Origin: Larimichthys crocea
Lineage: Eukaryota > Chordata > Actinopteri > Sciaenidae
NCBI RefSeq assembly: GCF_000972845.2
Contig: NC_040016.1
Span: forward strand, 9,754,701 to 9,818,700
Length of the DNA stretch: 64,000 nt
Reading direction: 5' to 3'
Of the stretch, positions 12,844-24,739 are shown in pieces. Within the stretch, counting starts at the first letter, position 1; every line of letters begins with the position of its first letter. The notes beneath the pieces were generated by a model, which was given only the letters and a program-made list of their open reading frames with translations, was not told the DNA's origin and did not search any database. The translations under genes were made by a program, and so were the position numbers.

Positions 12844-15132
12844 ATGAAAGGCGCAGTGGAAACCAGTATGAAGGAGAACCGGTGGAACATAGCCCCCAAT
12901 GCTCCAGCATGCATGGAGAAACATCTGTGCTCGGCGCAATACAGAGCAGGTGAGTAACAAGGTGAACAGGTGATTTAAACACGTGCTGCAGCTGGTTCAG
13001 TCTGTTGTGCACAGCTTGTTACTTTATTTTGATGCTGAGCATACATGTTTGCATGTCTCCCCACAGATGGCACCCTCCTGCTCGGTGCCTCCAGCCTCAG
13101 TGGCAGGAGCTGGCAGGGATCTGTTTGGATCTACAGTGACCCTTCAAAGGCCCCCAACGAGGAGCTCTGCAAAGCTGGCGTGCAGACTGAGGCTGGAGTC
13201 ACAGATGTCAAATGGGTATCGGAAAAAGGCGTCATAGTTGCTTCAGACTCTGGTAAGAAGCAGATTCAGAGCCGGTCTTGAGACTTGAATGTTGTCGTGG
13301 ATTTTGTCTGACTGGTTCCTTTTTTTTGCAGGTGCCTTGGAGCTCTGGGAACTGGCCGAGGATGAGCGCCTGTTGGTGAATCGTTTTACCAAACATGACC
13401 ACGACAACATTGTCACCACGGTGAGCCCGGTGACTGGAGCGAGCAGTGCTGTCACCGGCAGCATGGACTGTCGGTAAGACCCTTTGCTTTGACACACACA
13501 CACACAGTTATCAAAGTGTACCTGTGTAACAGAAGCATGTTAATTGTTGATTTACACTTTTCCCTTTCTTCACTACAGAATTAAAGTCTGGGATCTCAGT
13601 CAGGAAACCGTTGTGAACACCTACAATGGTGAGGGAACATCTGCTCTCAGGATATCAAGACGATAATATAAATTAAATCAAATTTTATCCCTGTAAAGTT
13701 TAAATTTCATGGGTTTGTCACAAAGTTCCTTTGTATCTTAAAAAAAACATATTTCAGTAAAATTTGTCTCAGTTGAGTTCAGAGGTTTAAAACAGTATGA
13801 TTGCACATTCTTGTGTTGTGTGACATGTAAGGGGTAATAAAAAATAAATGCTCATTCATCGGGACGGTCAAAATCAGAACTTAATACGTCTCTTAACTTT
13901 TTTCCTCCTCTAGTGCACACTCAGCCCATCAATTGTGTTGCCTGCAGTCCTACAGATGAGTCTCTCTTCATCTCCTGTGGTCAGGTATGATACCGACTGA
14001 GCATATTGTTGTAAACACAAAAACTAAAGCACAGCAGATAACTGATGGGACTGGACCCTGTAGCACTAAGCTGCATAAATGTCCTTATTTATTCAATTCA
14101 GTTTAATGGTCAACACGACAGTAGGACTGTACTAGTCTTCATCCAGTCTTAACCTGTTATCCCGTGTCCCTTAGGATGGTCGTGTGCTGATGTGGGACAG
14201 GAGGAAGCCGAACAAACCAGCCTCTAGAATAGGTGAGAAATGTGTCCTTAAACACCCAGGTTCATTTTGTTGGTTCTTGCCATGATAATTGGTTCCCATG
14301 TTGTTGAAAGTACTGCAATTCATTTAGTCACAGTGGAAATTGGTGTTAATTAACGTCTAACCAGCTACCTAGTTGTGGTTTGTTTTTATCGGTTTAACAA
14401 AATGTGATCTTATGTTTGTTGAACCTACAATCTAATTGTCAAGGTAATAAATCTTGCCAGATGCATAATCTTTTGCTGTCTGTGTCTCAGATTTAGAGTC
14501 CCCCAGCTGCTCCCCTACCACTGTAGCTTGGCACCCCCACCACAGAAGCACCATTGCTTTTGGTAAGACCCAGCAGCAGATTATTGATTTACAGAAGCAT
14601 TACACTGGAAGTCGCTGAGTTTTTTTACATCATGCTTTTTGTTCCTCAGGCGACGAGCTGGGCAGGGTGACTGTGAAGGACTTCCTGGGATCAGAGCCGA
14701 CCCGGGTGCAGAACGTCCACAGCCGCAGGGTTACTGGGCTTGCCTTCTCTACACATAGGTAAACAAAAATCCTAGCGTGTAATCATTAGCTCTTACTTTG
14801 CCCCTCTACGGAAATATTCACTGCTTTTGTTTCCGTCCCAGTGCCTCAATGCTAGCCTCCATTAGTGACGATTGTTCCCTCGCCGTTTTGAACTGTGACC
14901 TGCAAGAAATGTGAGTCTAAAATATCTGTTCAATTTTCCTGTACTGTTCGAAAAAAATACTAATCATGTATTGTTCTTGTTCAGACTTAGAGATCGGCAA
15001 CACCAGGACTATGTCAGAGGTGTGTGCTGGCTCCATGGTGGCTCCAACACTCTCACAACCGTAGGCTGGGATCATCTGGTGCTTCACCACGCGGTGGATC
15101 CAGCCGCTGGAACTCCTAACTCCAACTCTTAG
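12844..15132 (+). CDS. wdr77: WD repeat protein 77 / MEP50 (methylosome subunit)
   Basis: Obligate partner of PRMT5 in the methylosome, which symmetrically dimethylates arginines of Sm proteins and histones. Coding exons: 12844-12949, 13067-13252, 13332-13473, 13579-13628, 13914-13984, 14175-14232, 14491-14562, 14650-14758, 14842-14910, 14985-15132. All are GT..AG and in phase, giving 336 residues (human 342). Diagnostic stretches include [55 protein letters not shown] and [13 protein letters not shown], all close to human WDR77. It is a seven-bladed WD propeller. I first took it for a NUP43-type propeller, but these stretches rule that out. The start at 12844 is the first in-frame ATG seen; the next, at 12868 (MKENRWN), is an alternative. 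Confidence 0.95.
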
Positions 15133-16400
15133 ACCCGACAGATGCTCACACACTTGGGAAGAGCATGGTTTAAAAACTATTACTTTCCCCCCTGTTTTGA
15201 GGGGTGTCCATGTCTGTCTAAAAAGTGAAATGTAACATGTCAGTCATAAAATATAGATTGAAGAGTTTCAGTATCATTTAGTTAGATGTGTGCACAATAT
15301 TTGGACTTTAGACTTATCCCGGCATTACGCTACTCTGCCATACAGTCTCTATCCACTTCCATCATGCTGTATGGCATTTCCATGTGTGACTATAGTAAAG
15401 ACAACCCATTTGAATTGTGTAATTTTACATTAAAGGAACTTAATGTTGTGATAGCAAAAGCATTTTGACATCTTTGTGTTTCCTGTAATTTATCATATGA
15501 TAACTGAAAGACTACAGGGAGAAAGTGTATCTTGAAATAACATGGGGTGAGAAGATTCACACATTGTGTCTATCAGGGGTTATCTGGTAAAGGTTGTGTA
15601 CTGATAAAACCGTGTGACTGAGTCAGACCCCATTTACCCTATGTGTCAAAAGAGGGTAGTGTGTTATGTGTTTACGTGTGGGCGGTCAGCTCAGAAGTTA
15701 ACAAGATTGCATGTGTGAGTCGCTCAGTGAGTGGCACGTCAGCTGTCATCGCTAATCCGTGGTCTGACGCTGCAACACAATGTGTTGTTGACTATAAAAT
15801 AAACATGTCATTATCAGTAACAATTCAGACAAAGCATCGAAGGAACCCGACAGTCAGGGCATCCATGTTGTTTTCCAGGTTTTTAAAGAATTTTGGTAAA
15901 TTTTAATTACCAATATCATCAGAGATGAAGAAATCGTCTCACCGGTCATCATACTCATACAAATTAACTTTCCTCCATCATCAAACTATATGCAGCAGAA
16001 CCCATTGGCATTATAATAAATGGCAGAATACATTTTTACTTTCCTTATTCACCCATACAGCTTGAGCCAACATGCTTTTAAAATGTGTTTATTTAAAAAG
16101 GCATATTGTGTTAGAAAGCCCTAAAAAAATCCACAAACCTCTGGCTTCATCAGCAGTTACCGTACCTTTGTATGATGAGAATCCAGTGGTGTTAAGTATT
16201 GTCTATTAAATAATATATTTAATTATTAATACTGAGACTAAAATCTGCAAAATTCCCAAATCTTGTAAGAAGTAGAATAAAATTGTTACCCTTCCTTACA
16301 CTGGGATAACTGACATTGCAGCAGTAGTGCCGTTTTTAGTTCTCTAAATGCACCACTCTGTTTATACTAATACAAAAGCTTAATACTGTGCACAAAACAA
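15133..16400 (+). other. wdr77: wdr77 3' UTR and downstream DNA
   Basis: No coding signal. The best plus-strand polyadenylation hexamer is AATAAA at 15798-15803, giving a 3' UTR of about 0.7 kb. The rest is AT-rich spacer between two convergent genes. Confidence 0.5.
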
Positions 16401-16404
16401 ACTC

Positions 16405-17359
16405 AAGGACATTTATTAAAACACAATTTGGACACAGTTTGGATTTATTTCCAGTTAGAGAGTTTTTGGACAACATTTGTTGTTAGATAAATGGCTCTCC
16501 TTGAAGACTTCATAACCAACATTTTAAATATTTTGATTATACAATCTTAACAGATACATAAAACTACATTGTACAATATCTAAGTTCTATTTTCTTTTCT
16601 TATACAAACTGATATGTACAGCAAAACAACATGAGTCTAGGAACACTGACACTGCAGTACAATATTACTATATATATAATATAATAATATATACTATTAT
16701 AAAGATGCAATACATTTCCTAGATCAATAAATATGAGAAACAATCCTAGTGAGAGAAACACATTCTGGCACTTGAATTATCTGTTTGCTTTGTTCCAATG
16801 GACCTACATAATGAAGATGTAACAGTGAAAGAATGTTTCAGTTATGGGACATGTAATTACAGCATGAACCACAGTAATTACATTGTACATTATTTTACAA
16901 TCAAGATTACAGATAAATCTGTTAAAGATTCTACAAATTGCTGAAAAATGTAGATCCATTTTCACTCAAATAACTTAAGCGTGAAACGTTTATTAATAGA
17001 ATTTGCTTATTATTTTCTTAATATTACCCATGTAGCATTGAGACTGATTGAAAGCTTTCATTAAAAAGTCAATATATGCACAACACACACTGAATAAACA
17101 GCAGCAGCAGCAAAAAAACAAACTTAAAAAACAATCAGAAAACACTATTTGACAGTGATAATGTGTTCTCCAGAGATTGAGCAATACATCCAGACTATAA
17201 CATTGTTGTTTGAGACATTTGTAACATATTTGCCAACCACATTTGAGTAACTCATTTGTTCAAAGTGCTTTTTCCCCATTCCACAAATTTCTTCTGATAT
17301 GAAAATCACATTATCCAATCGCATGTAATGTCCTAAACACCCATCTCAGTTACATCTGA
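16405..17359 (-). other. 3' UTR of the C6orf132 homologue
   Basis: Minus-strand AATAAA hexamers (TTTATT on plus) lie at about 16411-16416 and 16443-16448, roughly 0.9 kb beyond the stop codon at 17360. The segment is AT-rich with no reading frame and is best read as a long 3' UTR. Confidence 0.45.
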
Positions 17360-20300
17360 TTAAGATTCCCCTTTACTAACAAGAGTAATAGGCTGTTTGG
17401 TTCCTGGCCGAACTGTGAAGGTCATACCATACTGATGTCTTGACGGCCCGTTGCTGAAAAGAAGAACACATTCATGATTTTAAGTGGATACTTTACCCAA
17501 ACACTGAGCTTATTGTCTCAAAAAGTGAAGTGACGTATTTAAGCATTGGAAGTCTTACCTGGTGGGAATTTTGGGAAGTGTGGACGCCTCCTGATATTTT
17601 TTGGCCACTTTACTCTCCAATTCCTGCATGTTCATGCCTGCTGTTTTGTTGACTACAGGGTAATTTTTGCTCTGTGTTGTGGACCTGGGAACAACAGGGA
17701 CCTTATTGTCCTCATCAGACAAAGGGGTCCCCCAGTCGTCAGAACTGGACTCTGTCTCCTTCACTGGGGTCATTTTCTGGTCCATTTCCAACATCTTCTT
17801 TTGTAAGATGCTCAGGAGTGTGGCCTGACTGGGTGAAAGGTTGGCTGGTAGCTGAGAGGGTACCACCTTGGGTTTTGTCTGCACTTGGTGCTTTGGTTTG
17901 ACACTAGTTTCAGGAGGTGGGAGTTTTGGAGCTGCTGGAGGTTTAGGTTTTGGTTGAGGAGATGGAACTGGAGATGGAGCTGGGGGAGCCGGAGGTTGAA
18001 GGCTTATAGATGGTGTTGGTGGCTTTTTCATAGGAGGGTCAGGTGGAGGGATGGAAGGAGGGGGTTCCATAAACCCATCTAGATCATCAAACTCTGGTGG
18101 TGGAGGCAGTAATGGCATATTTAACTCCTCTTTTTTATCCTCAGGCTGTGTCAGTTGAGACTTCGAAGGACTTTGTTCTATGTTTTGTTTCTGCGTAACC
18201 TGGTTGGTTGTACTTTGGGATGCAGCCGTCCTGTTGAGAGCCAGACTGCTATACGGCATCTGTTCCCTGACTGCTGCAGGACTGCTGGATTTTGGTGGAG
18301 TCTGAATTGTCTGTGTATGGTCCACAGGACTGGCAGACCTTGAATGGTCCTGTATTATGTCTTCAGATGTTGGAGAAGAGGCTGAGCTGGACTTTGGGGT
18401 GACAATAAAGGAATTGGGACTTGAGTCACTCGGGTGAATGCTTGAACTTGGCTGCTCATTGTTCTTGGCACTGTTTTCCCGTGACAGAGAATGAGTCACT
18501 CTTTGTTGCTCTCTTTTTTTAGCCGCCAATAAAAGAGCCATCGGGGAAGCTGCAGGTCCTTCTCGTGTCCCATTGGTTTCAGTTTTCTTCAGATTGCGTA
18601 GTTTACGATCTAATAACGGACTGAAATTGTGAATTTGACTTGGAGATCCTTGAAGTTTGTCATTGTTGGACTGTGAATTGACCCAAGTACTATTCACTTT
18701 CTGAAGCTGTGGTGATGTTTGATGTGGTTTGTTTATTTCTGGTGGTGCTGAAACTGTCCCTGTTTTATCATTTATCTTGTTTGGCTCAGGCAGGGGTGAT
18801 GGAGAGGGTTTGGTAATTTGTAAGTTCTCCTTCAGCTCCTGTACATCTTTAAGTGCTGGTTTAGGTGGTGTAGCCACTTTAGGAGCTTTCCCATCCACCT
18901 GGACAAGCACTGGGGAAGAATCTTCTAGGAGTAACATCTGCTTGGGTCTTGTGTCACGTTCTACATACCCACTGAGAATTGAGGTTGTAGGAACACTGTA
19001 AAGCTTTGCTGTGTTTTGGGGATTGAAGGTAGATCGTGTTGGTGTCTGCGCGGGGGGAGGTGGGGCAGGAGACTGTGGTGGGGAGTCAAGGATGGAGATA
19101 GAGGATAATCTAACGGGCTTTGGAGGTGGTGTCTTAAAAGTCTTGTTTTGCCTTTCAGAAGGGGGCTGTGGTGGGGCAAATGATGGATGCTCAGGAACGT
19201 TTGCAGGTGGTGGGCTAGAAATCGGTACAGATGACGCTGAGCCAGTAGAGCAAGTAGATGGAGGCTTTGGCGGAGCCATTGGTGGTGGTTTTAAGAAGTT
19301 TAAGTCTTCTTCCCCCATGGACAGTGCAGGTAAATTTAATTTTGGAGCGGGCATGGAAGGAGGCTCGAGGGTTGCCAGGTCTAGACTGTTCAGGTCACCC
19401 ATGAAGTCTGGTGGAGGAGGGATAAAAGTCCCTGGTGGGGGTGGAGGTGCCATAGAAGGAGGAGGTGGAACAAATATTTCCCCCTCCATGAGATCAGGCA
19501 TAGATATAACAGATCCATTGGACAAATGATCTCCACCAACTATGGAAACAAAAGAGAAAGAATAACTGGTAAAAGTTCAATGCTGTTGAACACTGTGGAG
19601 CAGGAGCGCTAACAATATTTAACATGTTTCTGTACCATGTTTTAAGCTTTTATATACATAGATAAATCATTAGGAATCAACAAAATACAATGCTGAAATT
19701 AAAGAGTTTAAAATATGAATTAAATTCAAAAGGATTATCTCAGATTTAGCAATGAATGATCCTTTGAATAAATACAAACACTCCCATTCTGTAAATATGC
19801 TTGCCATCTGGTATGCCCGTTGAGCACATTCAGGAGGGTTATTGAGCAATTGCTTGGACAAACATTTACCTGCCCTGCATTTTCAACCCTTAATGGAGAC
19901 TTTCTGATTACCACGATCCATCAACTATGTCTGAGTAAAGGCACCACAAATGATCAGAGGGTAAAAAATTGAATTCTGGCATTTGCCACGTTAAACTTAA
20001 AGTACATATTTGAGGTAGATAGATGCTCACCTGAACCGTTGATCTTTGGACCATTGACAGGAGGGAGAAGGGGGACTTTGGGGGTTGGGACTGCAAACCC
20101 TTGAAAACTGTCAATACTTGAGGACTATGAGGAAAAAAACAAACACAGTCAACATCTGAGACACAAGAAACAAAGCATAGTTCAAGAACATTAGATTAAC
20201 ACTACATCCTGTTCTGGAGGCACTGAAAAGAGTCTTTTTATTTGCAACTTTTCCCTATTAGAGTGAACAAACCAGTTCCCAGCTATTGCAGTTCTCAGTT

Positions 20301-23300
20301 TTCCTTGAAAACAACTTTACATGTCCAATACTTTACACCACCATTAAAGCTTCTGGGTCTTCGTATTATTAGGGACCCACTGTGTAGCAGCTCACTAATT
20401 CGCAAATAGGTTGAATTTAAATTAGTTGTACTGCAGTGAATATAGTAAAATGCTGATAGTAAATTAAACTTGGTTTACTGCAAGTTACTGTGACAAAATA
20501 CATGAATTTGTAATGTGATGTTTCCAAGTGAGGTTCGTCATAACTAAACTGTAGGTGGAGGCTTTTAAAGGAAATTTGTTTTCCAACACTGTTTCACATA
20601 TTTTACGCATGAGCAGCACTTGGTGAATCAGAGGATACACCTACTATTATTTGTCTCATTGTCTAATGTTAGAGCTGAGAAAATCGCAGGCTGAATGAGC
20701 GAGTCTGACAGAAGGAGTTTTGCTGTTCTCTCCACAACCCAAACGCCACTTAAAATAAACACAGACTGTTGACACAATACAAATCCACGAGAGTTGACGG
20801 GGTATATGCCCTTCGAAAGGTCTTTCCAACACAAAACATATTTTTACTGCTATGCCTCTTGACTTGATTATTGGGCTGCAGCCTCTTCTCATAGCTAGTG
20901 CAATAAAATAACAAGCTCACACCAGTTTCACTTAGAAAAGTCTTAATAATTAGGCTGGTTATGGGATACGTATAATACTCGAATCCACTCAAATTCTAGA
21001 CAGATCAAGTTCTTACATGTAGACTGTTCTCATGTACTTTATAGGCAAATCTGTCTTATATCACACCTTGAATGATGAATCTTTTGTTGCTAATAACAAC
21101 AGAACGCTTACGTAGCTTCTTGGAAAGGTCTGAACACTGCACAACACTGAGGGTGTGTCAGTAAAGATGGCGTATGATGCAGTTTGATTTCATCTGTTTG
21201 TTCCCTTAGCTGTGACTCACTTTCATCTGTCGCAGTAGTCTGAGTTGTCCTGCCTATGTGCTGCTGGGTGTGCCTTATCCAACACATGCCACGCATTCAC
21301 AGAACACTCCCAAACACTGAGGTGTGTGAACCAGAGCAGGGATGAGCCTTTTTATTTATATCTACACCATGACAACAGAAGGCCTGACAGTCATACTGAC
21401 TGGTGATGTAACGCTATGAGTGATGGAAAGTCTTACCAAACATCTTAAAAAAGAAAGCTTGCGTAATAGCAAAGGTTTCGCAATCAGAATTATACTTTAT
21501 ATTTAATCATGATACTTAATAGTGATGCATCTACAGTATATGATCTGCATAAGCAAAACCATCAGCGAGATCTCTGGGTATTTCTATAGTTACTCTTCAA
21601 GTCTGCCACAGGGTCAACTCAAAATGAACAAAACAAGGCGGCGGACACCGCTGTCATCTACGAGGTCCACCAGATACTACACAAAATGAAAGTTCCTTGT
21701 AGCTGCTTTAAGTACAGCGCTTGAGTAAATGTACTTTGTTACTTCCCACCACTGGTGATCCATTATCAGTACACTCTCACTTCACTTTCTTCATTTCAAA
21801 TGTCCAGTTTTAAATGTTTTTAATGCAGTGCACTGTTTATGACGTACTCTTGATGTGTTAACTTATTTGCATTTTGGGCTGTTGTCTCAGTAGCATGTTG
21901 TAGCACTGTGTAATGAATGGTGACACCATCTTTTTTGTCGCCGTCATGTTTTGGTGAGATCCCATTGTGAATGCCATTCAAGAAATGTCAGTGTTATAAT
22001 AGAAAGTGACACAAACATCTTCATTATCCAACATGGGGCATTATTTTTATTGGCACCTATCGCCGTGCTTATTTAAGTTGACCCTGATAACTGTCCTTTA
22101 TCAGCTCATTTGTATCGGCGCAGCTTTGCAGATACAGAGGTGAACATGAAGTAACCTTTAATTGCAGGTAAATTGCAGGGTGTGGACGGTTCAGATGCCT
22201 ATCTTTATGTTATTGCAGTATTTGAAACTGATACATGTGAATATCTCTTTATATATTATTTAACACCATTACTGAGATACTCACAGAGTGATGCTTGACT
22301 GTGGGTCTTGCTCGCACACTGGCGGTTCCGGACTCTGGGATCGCTGATGACTCCAGCACCAGCTCTGCAGTTTCTGAGGAAATAGAGAGCAAAAGATTTT
22401 AATCCCCTGGCAGTCTTTTGTTAGCAAAGCAAGTTTCAGTTCATGAGACGGCAAACAATGGAGGTAAGACGTAGATGAATATGATTTTAAAGAACAATAA
22501 ACTGAGTTAAATGCATGATTTTGTTTCTAAAATGTGAAAAAGGCCCATGAGCACATTTTCCCCCTGAAACTGCACTGTATACAACTGTCCATTGTTCTTT
22601 ATTCAGGTAAGATTAGGACATTCTAGTTATTGTGAAGGTAATGAGATACAGCATGCACCAAAGTGCCCTCTTTAGTAGTTGTCACTCAACCTAATGATGC
22701 ACAATGTGATCCCATGTGCTGTTACAGGTAGTTTTGTTGTTGACAACTAAATAATTATTGACTAAACCGATTACTGTAATCTTTATTTGTGTTTCCCTAT
22801 TGTGTTTAAGTGAAAGCTTAACACAGCCTGTAGCATAGGACACTGTGATGTTAATCATATTTCCAGTTAGAGGCATGAATGCCTTTAATGTTCTTTATGT
22901 ATATGTATTGTTTGTTCTGGAACCAGCAGAGCAGAATGAAGAAAGTCAGACTTAGACAGCTGGGAAAAAAAACAAACAAAAAAAACGTTCTGCTAAACTA
23001 ACTGATTATATCAGAGGTCATTCAGGTTGGCTGGAGAAAAGAAAATTAGAAGTCGTACATTCCTTGGCTGTCGTCGTGTCAGTCATTTTGTTTGTGCAAT
23101 AAGTGACTGGTGAAAGAAACGTGTCACTTAGTCTGCGGTCCACGAAAGCACTTTTCTGCAAGGTTGAAGAAAGAACAACCAACCGAACTGCAAAGTGTTT
23201 TTCCATTATTATATGACGTGCCACTCAAAAAAAAGAAAAAAAAATCAAAGTGAGCAATGAACTCTGTATGAACGTCTACTGATCTAGCATCAGCTGTGGT

Positions 23301-24398
23301 GTTAAAGCAGTCTAACCAAATTATTAATTTATCTGTTGTGCACCTGCCTGATTTAAATAGACAAATGTTCTCTCGTGTTGCAGCTTTGCATAACTCATTT
23401 CCTGCTCTCGCCAATCAAAAGGCACCAACCTCACACAGAGCTGCGCCGTTTATCATTAAAATGATGTTAACGTGCGAGGCCAGATATGATCTGTGATTTT
23501 TTTTATTTGGCTTTACGTTTAAGCAACATCATTTTATTATGTGTTTATCACTCAGCTTATTGTTTAAGATGACTGAATCACACTTTGATCTTATAGTTCG
23601 GAAAACAAAAGACTCCACTTATGCTCTTCCTAGAGCTTTCAGCCACTTCTTGTGTGGTCTTCCTCAGCAGATCATTTCTAATATGTTAGCTGTCATATTA
23701 TTTTATATGTCCTATTCCCTAAAATACTGTATTGTTATCGAGGTATTTGAAGCAAAGCAATGCAGTCAACCAGTCCTACTGTCACATGATTATATTTTCT
23801 TCACAATATTCCACCAGTAATAAATACTTAATACTTAATAATAAATGTTTTGTTGGGTAGCTTATGAGACATAAACTTCACCTCAAACTGAAAACAGTAA
23901 AAATCAGTTCACACGTATACGATAAGTCAAATTAGATATTACATATTTACACGAACCTCTGGATATGTTCCTAACCTTAACCACATTTCTTGTTGGCTCA
24001 GAGCACTGTTTACACAACAGGTGAGTCTGAAGCCAGATATGTAAGGTCAACCACATTTGCCAGGAAAAACCTTTATATTTGAGAAAACATGTCTTTCATG
24101 GATGAAACAGTGAATGGCACCTGCCTGTTCATCAGGGCATATAATTAAAACAAGGTGTATAAAAACAGTTATTAAGTCTACACATGGGAGATTCGTGGAA
24201 ACACAAGTTTGTCCATGTCAACACCAAGTGCAAAGGTCGGGTTATACGTCAATAAATCGTTCATATGAATATAATCTCCATTATAACCAATAGGCCCTGT
24301 AAGAAGTGTAGCTACTCACCCATGTCCTTGATTTTGATATTGGTGTCGAAAAGAGATTGGTTCTTTCGACCCAAGAAATGCAACGCTCCTTTCTTCAT
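17360..24398 (-). CDS. C6orf132 homologue, uncharacterised proline-rich protein
   Basis: Coding exons in transcript order: 24320-24398, 22285-22373, 20031-20124, 17559-19539, 17360-17453; all GT..AG and in phase, 778 residues. Human C6orf132 is longer, but the anchors match in order. These are an MKK start, ESGTASVRARP (human ESGTATLKARP), FAVPTPKVP (LAVPTP), PPPPSMAPPPPP, KTPPPKPVRLSSI, SPMALLLAAKKREQQR (SPMALLLAARQRAQ), PNSFIVTPK (PNSFTVVPK), LLPPPPEFDD, and the C-terminal TFTVRPGTKQPI (TFTVRPGTRHPI). The protein is mostly disordered and rich in P and S, with LPPPP-type EVH1-ligand motifs; there is no known catalytic domain, signal peptide or membrane segment. Human C6orf132 lies near GUCA1A on 6p21, as the GCAP gene lies next here, which supports orthology. 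Molecular function is unknown. Confidence 0.88.
19540..24319 (-). other. introns of the C6orf132 homologue
   Basis: Three introns: 19540-20030, 20125-22284 and 22374-24319. They are AT-rich. Around 21640-21756 is a fragment of a recurrent fish element ending in GAGTAAATGTACTTTGTTAC and CACCACTG. Nothing else is supported as a gene or RNA. Confidence 0.55.
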
Positions 24399-24465
24399 GA
24401 TTATTGATCAGATGATGTGTAGATAGGATCGTTCGGTTCAGGTAGGATTATTATTTGCGCATTTT

Positions 24466-24735
24466 GGTCGACAGGTAAATCCGACGTAAAGGTGAGTCTG
24501 AGTTTTTAGCGACAGGTGCAGGCACCGCGGCGCACCAGGTGAACCTGAACAGTGATTTGGTGCAAACTTTTCGGGACAGACAGAGAAAATGGAGCTAACC
24601 CCGCCCACTCTCCTTTCACCGTGCCTCCCTGTTTTTTTTTTTTTTGTTTTTTTTTCATACACTCCCAACAGGTGAGGCCAAGGCTCTCCTTTTTAGACAC
24701 ATTCCAGCACAAGTCTCACCTGAGTACCTGCGCAA
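24466..24735 (-). promoter_or_regulatory. putative promoter of the C6orf132 homologue with clustered CAGGTG E-boxes
   Basis: CAGGTG/CACCTG occurs at 24513-24518, 24536-24541, 24669-24674 and 24717-24722, with CAGGTA/TACCTG variants near 24471 and 24726, just upstream of the start codon. These are E2-box cores bound by ZEB/Snail repressors or E-proteins in epithelial genes. The regulatory role is inferred. Confidence 0.35.
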
Positions 24736-24739
24736 TCAG

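Noticed and set aside
12844..15132. Calling the WD-repeat gene nup43
   Set aside because: [27 protein letters not shown] and LTTVGWDH are WDR77 sequences; NUP43 lacks them.
19011..19529. 172-codon plus-strand frame rich in Gly
   Set aside because: It is the antisense shadow of the proline-rich exon of the C6orf132 homologue (CCN proline codons read as GGN glycine).
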